The position numbers and the translations under genes are program-made. This document shows, one piece after another, positions 36,498 through 46,038 of a DNA stretch of 64,000 nucleotides. The stretch's first letter is position 1. Each line of letters opens with the position of its first letter. Source of the DNA: Neisseriaceae bacterium (GTDB lineage: Bacteria > Pseudomonadota > Gammaproteobacteria > Burkholderiales > UBA11063); assembly GCA_947446595.1 (NCBI GenBank), contig CANFGS010000009.1:1-64000 (forward strand). Reading direction: 5' to 3'. The notes below the pieces were generated by a model. That model made no database searches, was not told where the DNA came from, and worked only from the letters and a program-made list of their open reading frames with translations.

Positions 36498-37646
36498 TTA
36501 ATTTTTATTCCATGGTTTTAATATTAAGTCAGCGGTTAGCATGATATTAAACTGATAACCTTGACGAATAATTAAAGTAGGTGCAACATTCAAGTTTTTC
36601 TGCGTAACTGATAATGCTGTTTGCCCTAGTTGTTGCCCCAAACTTCCTGCTAGTGTTTGCCCCACAGTTGGATTTGCATATCCTCCACTTTGCACATTAG
36701 TATTTACATTATTTTGACTATATTGCATTCCTGCTGTAATAACCCCCATAATGAAACTGGTACCAAAAATTTGCCAGTATTTATTATCTACTTGGTCATA
36801 AAACCCAGAATACCCAGCAATATCAGTCCCAGGGGTTGCTTTAAGATCAAATGAACTACCATTTGGATAGATAAGTCGATTCCATGCGACCGCAACTCGT
36901 TGTTGACCATAAGCAACGTTAGAATCATATAAACCAACGAGTTTTGAGCCCTGTGGAATTAGTAAATACTGCCTTGATACACTGTCATATACATTGTTCC
37001 TCACAAAAGCTATAACTTCTCCGGGTAAATCAGAATTAATTCCGTTAATCATAGTAGATGGAATTACACTCCCAGCCTTTAACTCATAAGGGCTTTTAGG
37101 ATCAATAATCTCAGATCCATAATACGCCTTTGAAGAGTTAGATTCATTACCAGATACTACTGGATTAGCTACCGAACTAGTAGACGAACCACTACTCACA
37201 ACTCCACTACTCACTGATTCCATGTTTTTGGAGAATTTACTAAACATCAATGTTTTTGAGCTAATTCCATTATTTTCAGAATCTAGCTGCTTAAGCAATT
37301 GCTTTTGCTTTACCTGTATTAATTGATGCTTAAACTGCACTTCCTCATTATCAACAATTGGCGGTACACTTACTACTGACTCTACAACTTTAACAGCCGC
37401 TTTAGGAGAACTAGCACTCATATAGGCTGATTCATTAGTATGTTTGACTTTAGCTAATATATCAGTCTCACGATTATTGTATCCTGCATAGGGCTTAATA
37501 TCTTCTGACACTATAGATTTATCCTTTGCAAAAGCACCATAAAACACTATAGCAACAATAGTAATGGCTAAGACACTACCAAAAAAAAGTATTTTCTTTC
37601 TTGATAGACCTTCATTATTAGCTTGTTTATCAAATAATTTACCCAT
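36498..37646 (-). CDS. trbI: TrbI/VirB10-family channel protein
   Basis: About 382 aa with a single N-terminal TM (ILFFGSVLAITIVAIVFYGAF), a Ser-rich periplasmic linker, then the conserved beta-barrel domain (SPYELKAGSVIPSTMINGINSDLPGEVIAFVRNNVYDS...LLIPQGSKLVGLYDS, YPNGSSFDLKATPGTDIAGYSGFYDQVDNKYWQIFGTSF). It spans both membranes in the T4SS core. ATG 37646 has GGTGG just upstream and follows the trbG stop by 2 nt; the longer track start (37673) is less likely. Confidence 0.9.
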   Translation of the reverse strand: MGKLFDKQANNEGLSRKKILFFGSVLAITIVAIVFYGAFAKDKSIVSEDIKPYAGYNNRETDILAKVKHTNESAYMSASSPKAAVKVVESVVSVPPIVDNEEVQFKHQLIQVKQKQLLKQLDSENNGISSKTLMFSKFSKNMESVSSGVVSSGSSTSSVANPVVSGNESNSSKAYYGSEIIDPKSPYELKAGSVIPSTMINGINSDLPGEVIAFVRNNVYDSVSRQYLLIPQGSKLVGLYDSNVAYGQQRVAVAWNRLIYPNGSSFDLKATPGTDIAGYSGFYDQVDNKYWQIFGTSFIMGVITAGMQYSQNNVNTNVQSGGYANPTVGQTLAGSLGQQLGQTALSVTQKNLNVAPTLIIRQGYQFNIMLTADLILKPWNKN

Positions 37647-37648
37647 AA

Positions 37649-38833
37649 TTAGCCACCAAACAACCTTGCCCAAAAGCCTTTTTTAGGATTTCTTTTTATA
37701 GTTATCGTCTGAGCTGAATCACCAAAGCCATTTATCAGCTTAGCTTGATTAAATAATTTATCAACAATATAAAAATGTTCGTTATATCTGAAATTAACCA
37801 TTTCACATTGTTTATCGTCATCATCAGGAAGAATGCATATCCCAGGTAGACTTCTAGAACTTATATCTACAGGCATCTGAATATATACACTAGTACCATC
37901 ATCAAATACTTGAGTTGGTTTAAAATCATAGTTATCACCATCTATAGAATAATTATAATTAACGTGACTAAGGTTAATTAATGGCATTTTTAAACTTGGA
38001 TTAGTCGTATTACCAACACTTTCAGTTTTTATTTCACGCAAATTTGCTTTATTATTTTCAAATTTTTGTATCATGTCAGATGGGTAATAAAATCCCGTAC
38101 GTAGCACATAATTACTATTTGAAGATTTTAATTTAAAACTATAAGTGCGCCTAGTAGTTGTAACAAGTAATGTTGTATCAATCCCAGCTTGATTAGGCTT
38201 TAATACCAAATGTGGTGTCAAAGTGCTACCACTTCCTGAATAAACTACAGGTATCCCCTGATCCCCCTCATTCCAGCGCGCAGAGTCAGCAATTACAATT
38301 CCTTCAATCTCCTCCCCTGCTTGAAGCTCAATATCACATAAATTAAGTGGCTGACAAGTTATAACTGGCTGGTACTCTCCATAGGGAAAACGTACAACTC
38401 CATCATGACCAAGAACCGGTTTTGGTGCTACCCCGTGCTGCCATTTGAGCGACTCTTTAACAGCATCAGCTCCAACATCAGTCACAGTTGTAAAATTAAG
38501 TCTAAGGCTATTATTATTAGTATTATAAATTAGGCTTACTTGTCCGTTCGTTTGGCTTTTAAGTGCATCATTTATGTCGTTTATATTAACCTTTTGAAGT
38601 TTCAAATTAACATCCAATGATTTTTTATCACCTAATGGCGCTAAAATAAGCAAGTTGCTATCATACTGCTTTAATAGCTGTGGGATATTATTCACACTCC
38701 CTGAGTAATTAAAATCAAACTCCATTACTTCCAAACTAGTTTGTTCTTGACTCGGTTTTGTAATATTTTTAGTTGCATATGCATTAAAGCACCCCAAAAT
38801 ACAAATGATTATAATAATTAATTTATTTTGCAT
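37649..38833 (-). CDS. trbG: TrbG/VirB9-family core-complex protein
   Basis: 394-aa periplasmic/outer-membrane ring subunit. Signal peptide MQNKLIIIIICILGCFNAYA, an extra N-terminal domain (about 30-130), then the VirB9 domain (VRFPYGEYQPVITCQPLNLCDIELQAGEEIEGIVIADSARW..., TTLLVTTTRRTYSFKLKSS, YNYSIDGDNYDFKPTQVFDDGTSVYIQMP). About 100 aa longer than RP4 TrbG because of the front domain. Overlaps trbF by 11 nt. Confidence 0.87.
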   Translation of the reverse strand: MQNKLIIIIICILGCFNAYATKNITKPSQEQTSLEVMEFDFNYSGSVNNIPQLLKQYDSNLLILAPLGDKKSLDVNLKLQKVNINDINDALKSQTNGQVSLIYNTNNNSLRLNFTTVTDVGADAVKESLKWQHGVAPKPVLGHDGVVRFPYGEYQPVITCQPLNLCDIELQAGEEIEGIVIADSARWNEGDQGIPVVYSGSGSTLTPHLVLKPNQAGIDTTLLVTTTRRTYSFKLKSSNSNYVLRTGFYYPSDMIQKFENNKANLREIKTESVGNTTNPSLKMPLINLSHVNYNYSIDGDNYDFKPTQVFDDGTSVYIQMPVDISSRSLPGICILPDDDDKQCEMVNFRYNEHFYIVDKLFNQAKLINGFGDSAQTITIKRNPKKGFWARLFGG

Positions 38834-39479
38834 TAATATCCTCCACTGGATGAATATAAGTGATTAATAATCCGATAGGGTTTACTAGCTGTGTTTTAGT
38901 ATCAAGGCTATCTTTTCGTATAAAACTAATTACACTACTAAAGTTAGTAGTTTTTCCAGTACTACCATCAGCTAAAACTTCCTGCTCACTCCAACTAATC
39001 TCCCAAGACTTTCCAGACTCTAACGGTTTGATTTGATTCAAATTAACTGCAATTACAGTATCAATATATTTAGAATACTGCGTAATAAACATTTGATCTA
39101 TCTGGGCTTTAATTGCTGGATCTGTCATTTTATGAACAATATCAATATTTCTACGTTTTAATACAGCATCTTTGGGTACTTCTCTTAAAGCTATGGTAAA
39201 ATTAGCTAATTGATGCGCAATAATTTTATTATCTACATTAATTGTTTTACTTGCTAATCCAAGAGTTGTTATATTCCCAAGGCTATCTTTTTCAAAAACC
39301 AATACTTTATGCTTATCTTGATTTACCATATAGATCGCAAATATAGATACTATTACCAAAGCACATATTGCAATAATCGCAACACTTCGCCAAGCTGATT
39401 CATTTTCAATATGATAGGCCTGAACATCATTCCAGCCATCTTTTTCCAATTGGTGCAGATATACATTTTGTTTAGTCAT
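38823..39479 (-). CDS. trbF: TrbF/VirB8-family inner-membrane assembly protein
   Basis: About 218 aa with a cytosolic tail, one TM (SVAIIAICALVIVSIFAIYMV) and a periplasmic NTF2-like domain ending WEISWSEQEVLADGSTGKTTNFSSVISFIRKDSL...NPIGLLITYIHPVEDI, typical of TrbF. I favour ATG 39479, which overlaps the trbE end and has GGATGGA upstream; the track start at 39491 is 4 codons longer. Confidence 0.87.
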   Translation of the reverse strand: MTKQNVYLHQLEKDGWNDVQAYHIENESAWRSVAIIAICALVIVSIFAIYMVNQDKHKVLVFEKDSLGNITTLGLASKTINVDNKIIAHQLANFTIALREVPKDAVLKRRNIDIVHKMTDPAIKAQIDQMFITQYSKYIDTVIAVNLNQIKPLESGKSWEISWSEQEVLADGSTGKTTNFSSVISFIRKDSLDTKTQLVNPIGLLITYIHPVEDINAK

Positions 39480-42030
39480 TATCAAATCCATCCAAATTAT
39501 AATTTTCCCATTGACTCACCAAATTACTATCAATTCCACAATGTTTAAGCCATGCTAACCCAAACTCATTGGAATAATTTGCTTTTATCTTTATCGCATC
39601 ATTAATATCATGCTGACTGGTTCTAGCTACAAAAGCATAAGTTGCTTGATTTTTATTAAGTTCTAGGCTAAACCGTCTAGTACCCAAATCGCTAAAATAA
39701 AAATAGTCTCCACGTACACCATGCGCTATTAGATCAATTTGTTTTTTATTTAGATCATGCGCCCGATATTGATCAAAAATTTCTGCAGATGATGCTTTTC
39801 TATTTGGTAAGAATATTTTGGTTGCACAGTTGGTTTTAAGGGCACTATTTAAATCGCTGTATTTCATCAAATCTGCCATTTCTTGTGTTGCAAAAATGAT
39901 AGCCACATTAAATTTTCTAACCGTCTTTATCCATTCAATTATCCGCTCCCGAAATAATGGATGCTTAAAAAATATAAAACTTTCATCAAAAACAATTAGA
40001 GTAGGAAAAGCATTATCAAACTGCTTACTAATTACGTGGATTAAATAACGAAGTGCTGGAATAATTACCTTATCCCCCATGTCCATTAATTTACCCATTT
40101 CAAATACATTAAAGTGTCCAAAACTAAGAACATTATCTGAAGCATCAAAAATTTTATTAACAAGTCCGCTTGATGAACTAGATGTTTCGTATAAAGCTCT
40201 TTGCTCCTGACTAAAATTATCCAAAATAGCAGCAACTGATTTATCATAATCCTGCACTAAATGCCTAAAGTAAGATAAAGTCCTTCGTGGCAGTGGGGTT
40301 TCTTGCTGCATTAAAACTAATGCTTTTCTAATTGCTAAGCGATGACTATCATTAAATTTATCAGCTAAACCATTTAAAACACAAAGTTCTTCAATCCAAT
40401 TAGCAGCAAAATCAAAATCAAGATCACTCTCTAGATTAGCCAAGGGCTGGAAATAAATGTTATTAGTCGAATTACCAATATCAAAAAAATTACCATTACA
40501 GCCATGACATAGAGGCAATGAGCTTTTATTTTTATCAAATACAAAAACCCGAGCATTCTTATAACGTAAGTGCTGAGCAATTATAAAATTAAGTAAGGTT
40601 GATTTACCCGAACCAGTTGGCCCTAGTATCAAAGTATGCCCATTATCTGCAACATGCAATGACAACCGTAACGGTGTACATCCTGTAGTTCCGGCAAAGA
40701 ATAATGGTGGGCTATTCTCTGGATAGAAACTACAGGGGTTATGGCTTAATCCTGACCATATTGAAGTACTTGGCATAATATCTGAGATATTTAGTGTATG
40801 AATCAGCCATTTACGAACATTAGCATATGAATAGCCAGGTAAGGTACCTAAATAAGCCTCTACTGAATGTATTCTCTCAACCTGACTTTGAAAACCTAAA
40901 CTTCTAAATAGAGTTCTAATCTGATCAGCTTTGTGATTAACATTTACCTGATTTTTATCCATTACAATCACTGTTGCGGTATAAAACCCAAACTTTACAT
41001 CACCACTTTCATTAATTGACTTTGCTGACTCGGCGTCTTGATATTGTGAATCTGAATTTTGGTTAATTTTTATATTGGAATCAATTGATAATGATAGCTT
41101 TATGGTGTCAGATGCACTAATTCTTTTTTGATACCACAGATTTGAAATTCTATCAATTACTTTGCTACCTTCATATTGACTTAAAAATATAAAACGCGTA
41201 CTCCAGCGATATTCAAAATCAAGATAATTTAATTTATCTAAAATACCCGGATACGATTCGCTTGGAAATCCTGATACTGTTATGGCCTTAATATAATTAT
41301 CACCAATTTTAGGATCTTCACCACCATATAAGTCATGACTAGCTAGATAGTGCTTGAGAAATATACCGTACTTAATAGGTAGCTTCAGTTCAATAGGCTC
41401 CCCAGTCAAACACCAACTTATATAAGATAAAATATCATCAGACTTCATCTGTAATAAATTTATTTGTTTAGTAAGAAGTTCAATTATTTCATGTAATTTA
41501 TTTTTAAATATATTCAAATAATGTGAATAATCATACTCTGTTGATTCATTTGTTTTTCTAAAAAACAAACCAAGCCTACTACCAAAATCAACTGTTGGAC
41601 GATAAGTAAAACTAATAGCATAAGAATTTTCATAATGATTACCCTCACCTTGATAGATGCTTCTACGCTCGTTATCAATTAGTTTACTAGTAGCATCAGG
41701 AAAAAATGAATCTTTCTCTTTAGTATAATCCATGGCTTTATATCTTAAGGTATCAATATGAAATAACCACCCAGAGCTAAGTAGATTAAACGCAGTATTT
41801 ATTTGTGCTGATAAAATTGCCAACTCTTCATCAGTAGATGTTTCAAGGTCAGAACCTTTGAACCAAAATGCAGCTAAAAACGAACCATCAGTTTGTAGAA
41901 TTATTCCATCATCAACCATTTTGGCATATAACAACAAATCAGACAACCCAAAGTTATTCCCAGCAAATGTTCGACCACTCACAAAATTTTTTAGAGCTGT
42001 TTTACCTTGATGAAAGATATTATTTAACAT
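39472..42030 (-). CDS. trbE: TrbE/VirB4-family secretion ATPase
   Basis: 852-aa ATPase. N-terminal TrbE domain (SDLLLYAKMVDDGIILQTDGSFLAAFWFKGSDLETS), Walker A LILGPTGSGKSTLLNFI near residue 470, Walker B TLIVFDESFIFF, and the FATQEMADL motif. Drives pilin extraction and substrate export at the inner membrane. Full length for the family. Confidence 0.93.
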   Translation of the reverse strand: MLNNIFHQGKTALKNFVSGRTFAGNNFGLSDLLLYAKMVDDGIILQTDGSFLAAFWFKGSDLETSTDEELAILSAQINTAFNLLSSGWLFHIDTLRYKAMDYTKEKDSFFPDATSKLIDNERRSIYQGEGNHYENSYAISFTYRPTVDFGSRLGLFFRKTNESTEYDYSHYLNIFKNKLHEIIELLTKQINLLQMKSDDILSYISWCLTGEPIELKLPIKYGIFLKHYLASHDLYGGEDPKIGDNYIKAITVSGFPSESYPGILDKLNYLDFEYRWSTRFIFLSQYEGSKVIDRISNLWYQKRISASDTIKLSLSIDSNIKINQNSDSQYQDAESAKSINESGDVKFGFYTATVIVMDKNQVNVNHKADQIRTLFRSLGFQSQVERIHSVEAYLGTLPGYSYANVRKWLIHTLNISDIMPSTSIWSGLSHNPCSFYPENSPPLFFAGTTGCTPLRLSLHVADNGHTLILGPTGSGKSTLLNFIIAQHLRYKNARVFVFDKNKSSLPLCHGCNGNFFDIGNSTNNIYFQPLANLESDLDFDFAANWIEELCVLNGLADKFNDSHRLAIRKALVLMQQETPLPRRTLSYFRHLVQDYDKSVAAILDNFSQEQRALYETSSSSSGLVNKIFDASDNVLSFGHFNVFEMGKLMDMGDKVIIPALRYLIHVISKQFDNAFPTLIVFDESFIFFKHPLFRERIIEWIKTVRKFNVAIIFATQEMADLMKYSDLNSALKTNCATKIFLPNRKASSAEIFDQYRAHDLNKKQIDLIAHGVRGDYFYFSDLGTRRFSLELNKNQATYAFVARTSQHDINDAIKIKANYSNEFGLAWLKHCGIDSNLVSQWENYNLDGFDND

Positions 42031-42040
42031 TTAATTCTAC

Positions 42041-42349
42041 TCACTTATAAAATGAATATGGAATATCTGGTTTACCAGGATAAAACTCATTTGCAGGATA
42101 ATAATCTGCATAATGAACTACATATCTGGTGAGGCATAGAAAAAACTGTGGGTCATCCTCATTTACGCGACGAATCAACATAATAGCGATTAGGTAATAA
42201 ATAAAAACCCCTATCGATACCCAAAGGTTTTGGTATGCCATCATAACCACACCACCTACAGTTACTGTAAAAGTAAAAGGTAGGCGCTCACATCCAACAA
42301 ATAATGTTGGACGATAAAGTGATTTATGGATAATAATTTTACGTTGCAT
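42041..42349 (-). CDS. trbD: TrbD/VirB3-like T4SS membrane protein
   Basis: 102 aa: short basic N-terminus (IIHKSLYRPTLFVGCERLPFT), two close TM segments (FTVTVGGVVMMAYQNLWVSIGVFIYYLIAIML), then RVNEDDPQFFLCLTRYVVHYADYYPA, the TrbD/VirB3 arrangement. One base after the trbC stop. Confidence 0.85.
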   Translation of the reverse strand: MQRKIIIHKSLYRPTLFVGCERLPFTFTVTVGGVVMMAYQNLWVSIGVFIYYLIAIMLIRRVNEDDPQFFLCLTRYVVHYADYYPANEFYPGKPDIPYSFYK

Positions 42350-42350
42350 T

Positions 42351-42668
42351 TTAGAAACTAAAGCCCCAACTCATTCCACGACCAAAATAATTAAATGCAG
42401 CCATTAATAAACCAATTACAATAAATACCTTACTAATAGCTTGAGCAGCAGAACCTTGTAAGCGACCACTACCAAGAGCGAGAGCGGCTACTACAACAGT
42501 TACAATTCCACCCCACTTTGCCGCAACTGAAACAATATTTCTACCAGTTTTTAACATATCATCAACATCACGAATCCCAGTATCATCAGCTGCATAAACA
42601 ACTAATGAATAGAATAACAGTGACAAGGTAAAAATGATTTTTTTGAATGATGAAATAATTTGCAACAT
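42351..42668 (-). CDS. trbC: TrbC/VirB2-like pilin
   Basis: 105-aa major pilin precursor. Signal peptide IIFTLSLLFYSLVVYA with likely cleavage before ADDTG, then two hydrophobic helices (IVSVAAKWGGIVTVVVAALALGSG; AISKVFIVIGLLMAAFNYF). ATG 42668 has AGAGG 6-7 nt upstream, whereas the track start (42692) has none. First gene of the T4SS operon. TraF at the operon end may trim and cyclise it. Confidence 0.82.
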   Translation of the reverse strand: MLQIISSFKKIIFTLSLLFYSLVVYAADDTGIRDVDDMLKTGRNIVSVAAKWGGIVTVVVAALALGSGRLQGSAAQAISKVFIVIGLLMAAFNYFGRGMSWGFSF

Positions 42669-42704
42669 AATAATCCTCTTAACTAAAAACATAGGTTAAA
42701 CGAT

Positions 42705-42750
42705 ATTATATGAAACAATTTTTAGAAAATTTTGCGTAATGTACGCAAAA
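42705..42750 (-). promoter_or_regulatory. T4SS promoter with palindromic operator
   Basis: The minus strand has a -10 TATAAT (42710-42705) but no good -35. A perfect palindrome TTTTGCGTA-N3-TACGCAAAA (42730-42750) is centred about 42 nt upstream of the expected start, the classic position of a class II activator. Confidence 0.55.
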
Positions 42751-42761
42751 AATGGGATAAA

Positions 42762-42790
42762 TTCGCTGCTAGCCTTAGTCTAGCAACGAA
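42762..42790 (-). terminator. Hairpin terminating the RND/hfl transcript
   Basis: TTCGTTGCTAG and CTAGCAGCGAA form an 11-bp stem (one G-U) around a 7-nt loop, about 45 nt after the RND stop. The odd pair is G-U in the minus-strand RNA but C-A in the plus-strand RNA, which suits a minus-strand transcript. The T-tract after it is weak. Confidence 0.55.
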
Positions 42791-42834
42791 AATTTTAATT
42801 TGAAAATATAGTGAAATAAATTAGTATTTAGATA

Positions 42835-45800
42835 TTAGTCTTTTGTAAAGGTTTCTAGGACAACCTTTCTAGTATCTTCGTCATCTTCTTGTGGTTTTAG
42901 CTTTTTCTTGCCCATAATTACCACAAAAAATACGGGAACAAATATAGTCGAAATAAATGTAGAACCTAGCATACCACCAATAATACCAGTACCTACCGAA
43001 TGCTCTGCATTGGAGTTTGCCCCATGAGCAAATGCCAGTGGTAATGTACCTAGGATAAACGCTAAAGATGTCATCACAATAGGTCTAAACCTTTGACGAG
43101 CTGCAATTAATGCCGACTCAACTGTTGGTAATCCTTCCCTCCAATGCTCGAGTGCAAACTCAGCAATTAAAATCGCATTTTTGGCGGATAAACCAAGTAA
43201 GGTAATTAAGCTTATCTGGAAATATAAGTCATCGGTCAAGTTTCTTAAAAACAATATGCCACTAGCACCAAATAATGCAAATGGAATTGCCATTAATACT
43301 ACAATAGGTAACCTCCACATTTCAAACTGACCAGCTAATACTAGGAAAATCATAATTATCCCAAAAGCAAATGCCATGATAGATGTTGCGTTACCACTTT
43401 GTTGTTGATAACTAACCCCATACCAAGTATAACTATACTCTTTAGGTAAAACTTGTATAATTGCTGATTGTATTAGACGCATAGCATCTTGAATAGTAAT
43501 CCCTTCACGTGGTTCAACTACTATCTTAGTTGCTAAAAAGTCGTTAACTCGTTCAATTACATCGGGAGCCGTAGTCATTTGTGTATTTACTACTGAATTT
43601 ACTGGAACCATTGACTCATTAGCATTTTTAACCCATAGATTATCTAGCTGGAATGGTGACTTTCTAAACTGCTCGTCACCTTGCAAAATAACCCAGAATA
43701 AATCACCCATAATATAAAAATAGTTGACTAAATCAGGAGCGTAATTAGCCTCAAGAACATTATAAATATCTTGTACATTTAGACCATAAAACTTAGCCAT
43801 TTCAATATTAACCAATACACTATAAGCTTGATTGTTCGGATTAAAGGTAAAGTAACTAGTACTAATATCTTTATTCTTATTAAGTATACCCGTTATCTGC
43901 TTAGCATAACTCTCAAGCGCAAAATAGTCTCCATTCACCTTATCTTGAATATAAACCTCAATACCATTGGTACTACTTAAACCATCAATTGCAGGCTGAT
44001 TATACGCAATAAATTTGGCTTCTTTTGAAGTATTACCATAATCATTAGCATCTTTAATTAATTGGCTTACATCAGTTTTACGACTATCCCAATCAGTTAA
44101 ATCAGTTGTTACAGTTGCTACATTGGTTTTAACGGAACCTGCATGAAGTTGATCAATTCCGATTAAACTAACTGTATTTTCAATGTTTTTATCTTTAAGT
44201 AAATGATTGATATAACCATCGGTAACTGATTCAGTCCTTTGCAATGATGCATTATTGGGTAATGTAACTTGAGTTACATAAAAACCCTTATCTTCATTGG
44301 GAATAAATCCAACTGGTAGTATATAAAATAATAGTCCAGTTATAATTAACACTAAGCCAAAGAGTATAATTGTGAGTCTACGATAGTTTAATAAAAACTT
44401 AACTGCAGCAATATACTTATCGGTAATCCACTCAAATCCCTCATTGAATTTCTCAAATACTTTAGCTTTTTTGGCATTAGCTTGATGATTTTTTAGGAAA
44501 ATAGCACATAATGCTGGAGTTAGGGTAAGTGCTACGATACCTGATAGCACTACCGAAATCGATATAGTAATTGCAAACTGTTGATATAAAATACCTGTTA
44601 AGCCACCCAAAAATGCTGATGGAATAAAGGCACAGCATAAAACAAGTACAATAGCAATCAAAGCACTTGCTACTTCATTCATGGTTTTTATACTAGCTTG
44701 TTTGGCACTAATACCCTCAGCTTCCATAATCCGTTCGACGTTTTCGATTACGACTATCGAGTCATCAACCACAATACCAATTGATAAAATCAAGCCAAAC
44801 AATGTTAGATTATTAATACTAAAGCCCGTAACATACATTCCAGCAAAAGTACCAATAACTGCAACTGGAATAGTTAGTACTGGAATTAAAGTAGCACGAG
44901 CTTTTTGTAAGAACAAAAACACTACAAAAATCACCAAGATACAAGCGTCTCTTAATGTATCACTTACATTAGACAAGGCTTTTTTGATAAACTTGGTATT
45001 ATCAAAAGCTATGCTATAACTCATTCCATCTGGAAATTGTTTAGCTAATTTTTCCATGGTTTTTAGAATCTCTCCATGTACTTGAAGTTGATTAGCAGTG
45101 GGATCTAAATAAATCTGTAAACCAATTGTTGATTTTTTATTTAATTTATTAATCGTATCATAGCTAAATGCTCCAAGCTCCACTCGGGCAATATCTTTAA
45201 TTCTAATATATTGAACACCTTGACTTCTAACAATAATATTTTCAAATTGTTTAGGGTCACTATAGTAGCTTTGCCCAACCAAATTAACTACCATCAAGCT
45301 TTTACCAACTGTAGGTGGCGCACCTGTTTGCCCAACTGCAACTTGGACGTTTTGTTCATTAATTGCATTTTCTACATCAGTTAGCGTAACTCCTAACTTT
45401 TGCATCACATCTGGTTTCAACCATACTCTCATAGAATATGTGCGGGCACCAGCCATTTCAACATCACCAACGCCTTTAACCCTAGATAATTCAGTATATA
45501 TTGCACGATAAGTATAGTTACTTAGATATACCATATCTTGACGCCCATCACTTTGCATTGATATTGACATTAGAGCGTTTTGAGAGCTTTTACGCATTGT
45601 TACACCGAGATTTTGTACAATGGGCGGTACCATCGGTAATGCTGTATTTAGGCGATTTAGAACATCTCCTATAACTGCATTTAGATTAGTACCGGTTGCA
45701 AAAGTTACGACTAGATTATAGTCTCCATTACTTGACATAACTGAATTCATATAAATCATCTGGTTGGAGCCATTAATCTGATCTTCAATTGGAGATGCTA

Positions 45801-45981
45801 CAGTTTTTTGAATAACCTCTGCATTAGCACCAGGATAACGTGCACTAATAGTAATAGTTGGTGGTGCAATATTTGGATACTCTGCAAGTGGCAAGCTAAA
45901 AATTGCAACAAGACCGCACAACACAATAATTATAGAAATTACTGACGAAAAAACTGGATTATTTATAAAATATCGAAACAT
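42835..45981 (-). CDS. RND efflux pump, HAE-1 (AcrB-like), second of pair
   Basis: 1048-aa inner-membrane proton-driven exporter. FINNPVFSSVISIIIVLCGLVAIFSLPLAEYPNIAPP, IGIVVDDSIVVIENVER (the TM4 Asp-Asp proton relay), FIPNEDKGFYV and GLSAKNAILIAEFA are HAE-1 hallmarks. Two large periplasmic loops are intact. It follows another RND gene by 57 nt. No membrane-fusion protein or TolC is adjacent. A hairpin ends the transcript. Confidence 0.93.
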   Translation of the reverse strand: MFRYFINNPVFSSVISIIIVLCGLVAIFSLPLAEYPNIAPPTITISARYPGANAEVIQKTVASPIEDQINGSNQMIYMNSVMSSNGDYNLVVTFATGTNLNAVIGDVLNRLNTALPMVPPIVQNLGVTMRKSSQNALMSISMQSDGRQDMVYLSNYTYRAIYTELSRVKGVGDVEMAGARTYSMRVWLKPDVMQKLGVTLTDVENAINEQNVQVAVGQTGAPPTVGKSLMVVNLVGQSYYSDPKQFENIIVRSQGVQYIRIKDIARVELGAFSYDTINKLNKKSTIGLQIYLDPTANQLQVHGEILKTMEKLAKQFPDGMSYSIAFDNTKFIKKALSNVSDTLRDACILVIFVVFLFLQKARATLIPVLTIPVAVIGTFAGMYVTGFSINNLTLFGLILSIGIVVDDSIVVIENVERIMEAEGISAKQASIKTMNEVASALIAIVLVLCCAFIPSAFLGGLTGILYQQFAITISISVVLSGIVALTLTPALCAIFLKNHQANAKKAKVFEKFNEGFEWITDKYIAAVKFLLNYRRLTIILFGLVLIITGLLFYILPVGFIPNEDKGFYVTQVTLPNNASLQRTESVTDGYINHLLKDKNIENTVSLIGIDQLHAGSVKTNVATVTTDLTDWDSRKTDVSQLIKDANDYGNTSKEAKFIAYNQPAIDGLSSTNGIEVYIQDKVNGDYFALESYAKQITGILNKNKDISTSYFTFNPNNQAYSVLVNIEMAKFYGLNVQDIYNVLEANYAPDLVNYFYIMGDLFWVILQGDEQFRKSPFQLDNLWVKNANESMVPVNSVVNTQMTTAPDVIERVNDFLATKIVVEPREGITIQDAMRLIQSAIIQVLPKEYSYTWYGVSYQQQSGNATSIMAFAFGIIMIFLVLAGQFEMWRLPIVVLMAIPFALFGASGILFLRNLTDDLYFQISLITLLGLSAKNAILIAEFALEHWREGLPTVESALIAARQRFRPIVMTSLAFILGTLPLAFAHGANSNAEHSVGTGIIGGMLGSTFISTIFVPVFFVVIMGKKKLKPQEDDEDTRKVVLETFTKD

Positions 45982-46038
45982 TTATTATCTTTCAATTAAT
46001 AGACTTAAATTATAACTTATAAGCTTAAATTATATATA

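Noticed and set aside
32047-42668. Calling the T4SS region a full integrative conjugative element
   Set aside because: No integrase, relaxase, coupling protein, oriT or att repeats could be found in the window.
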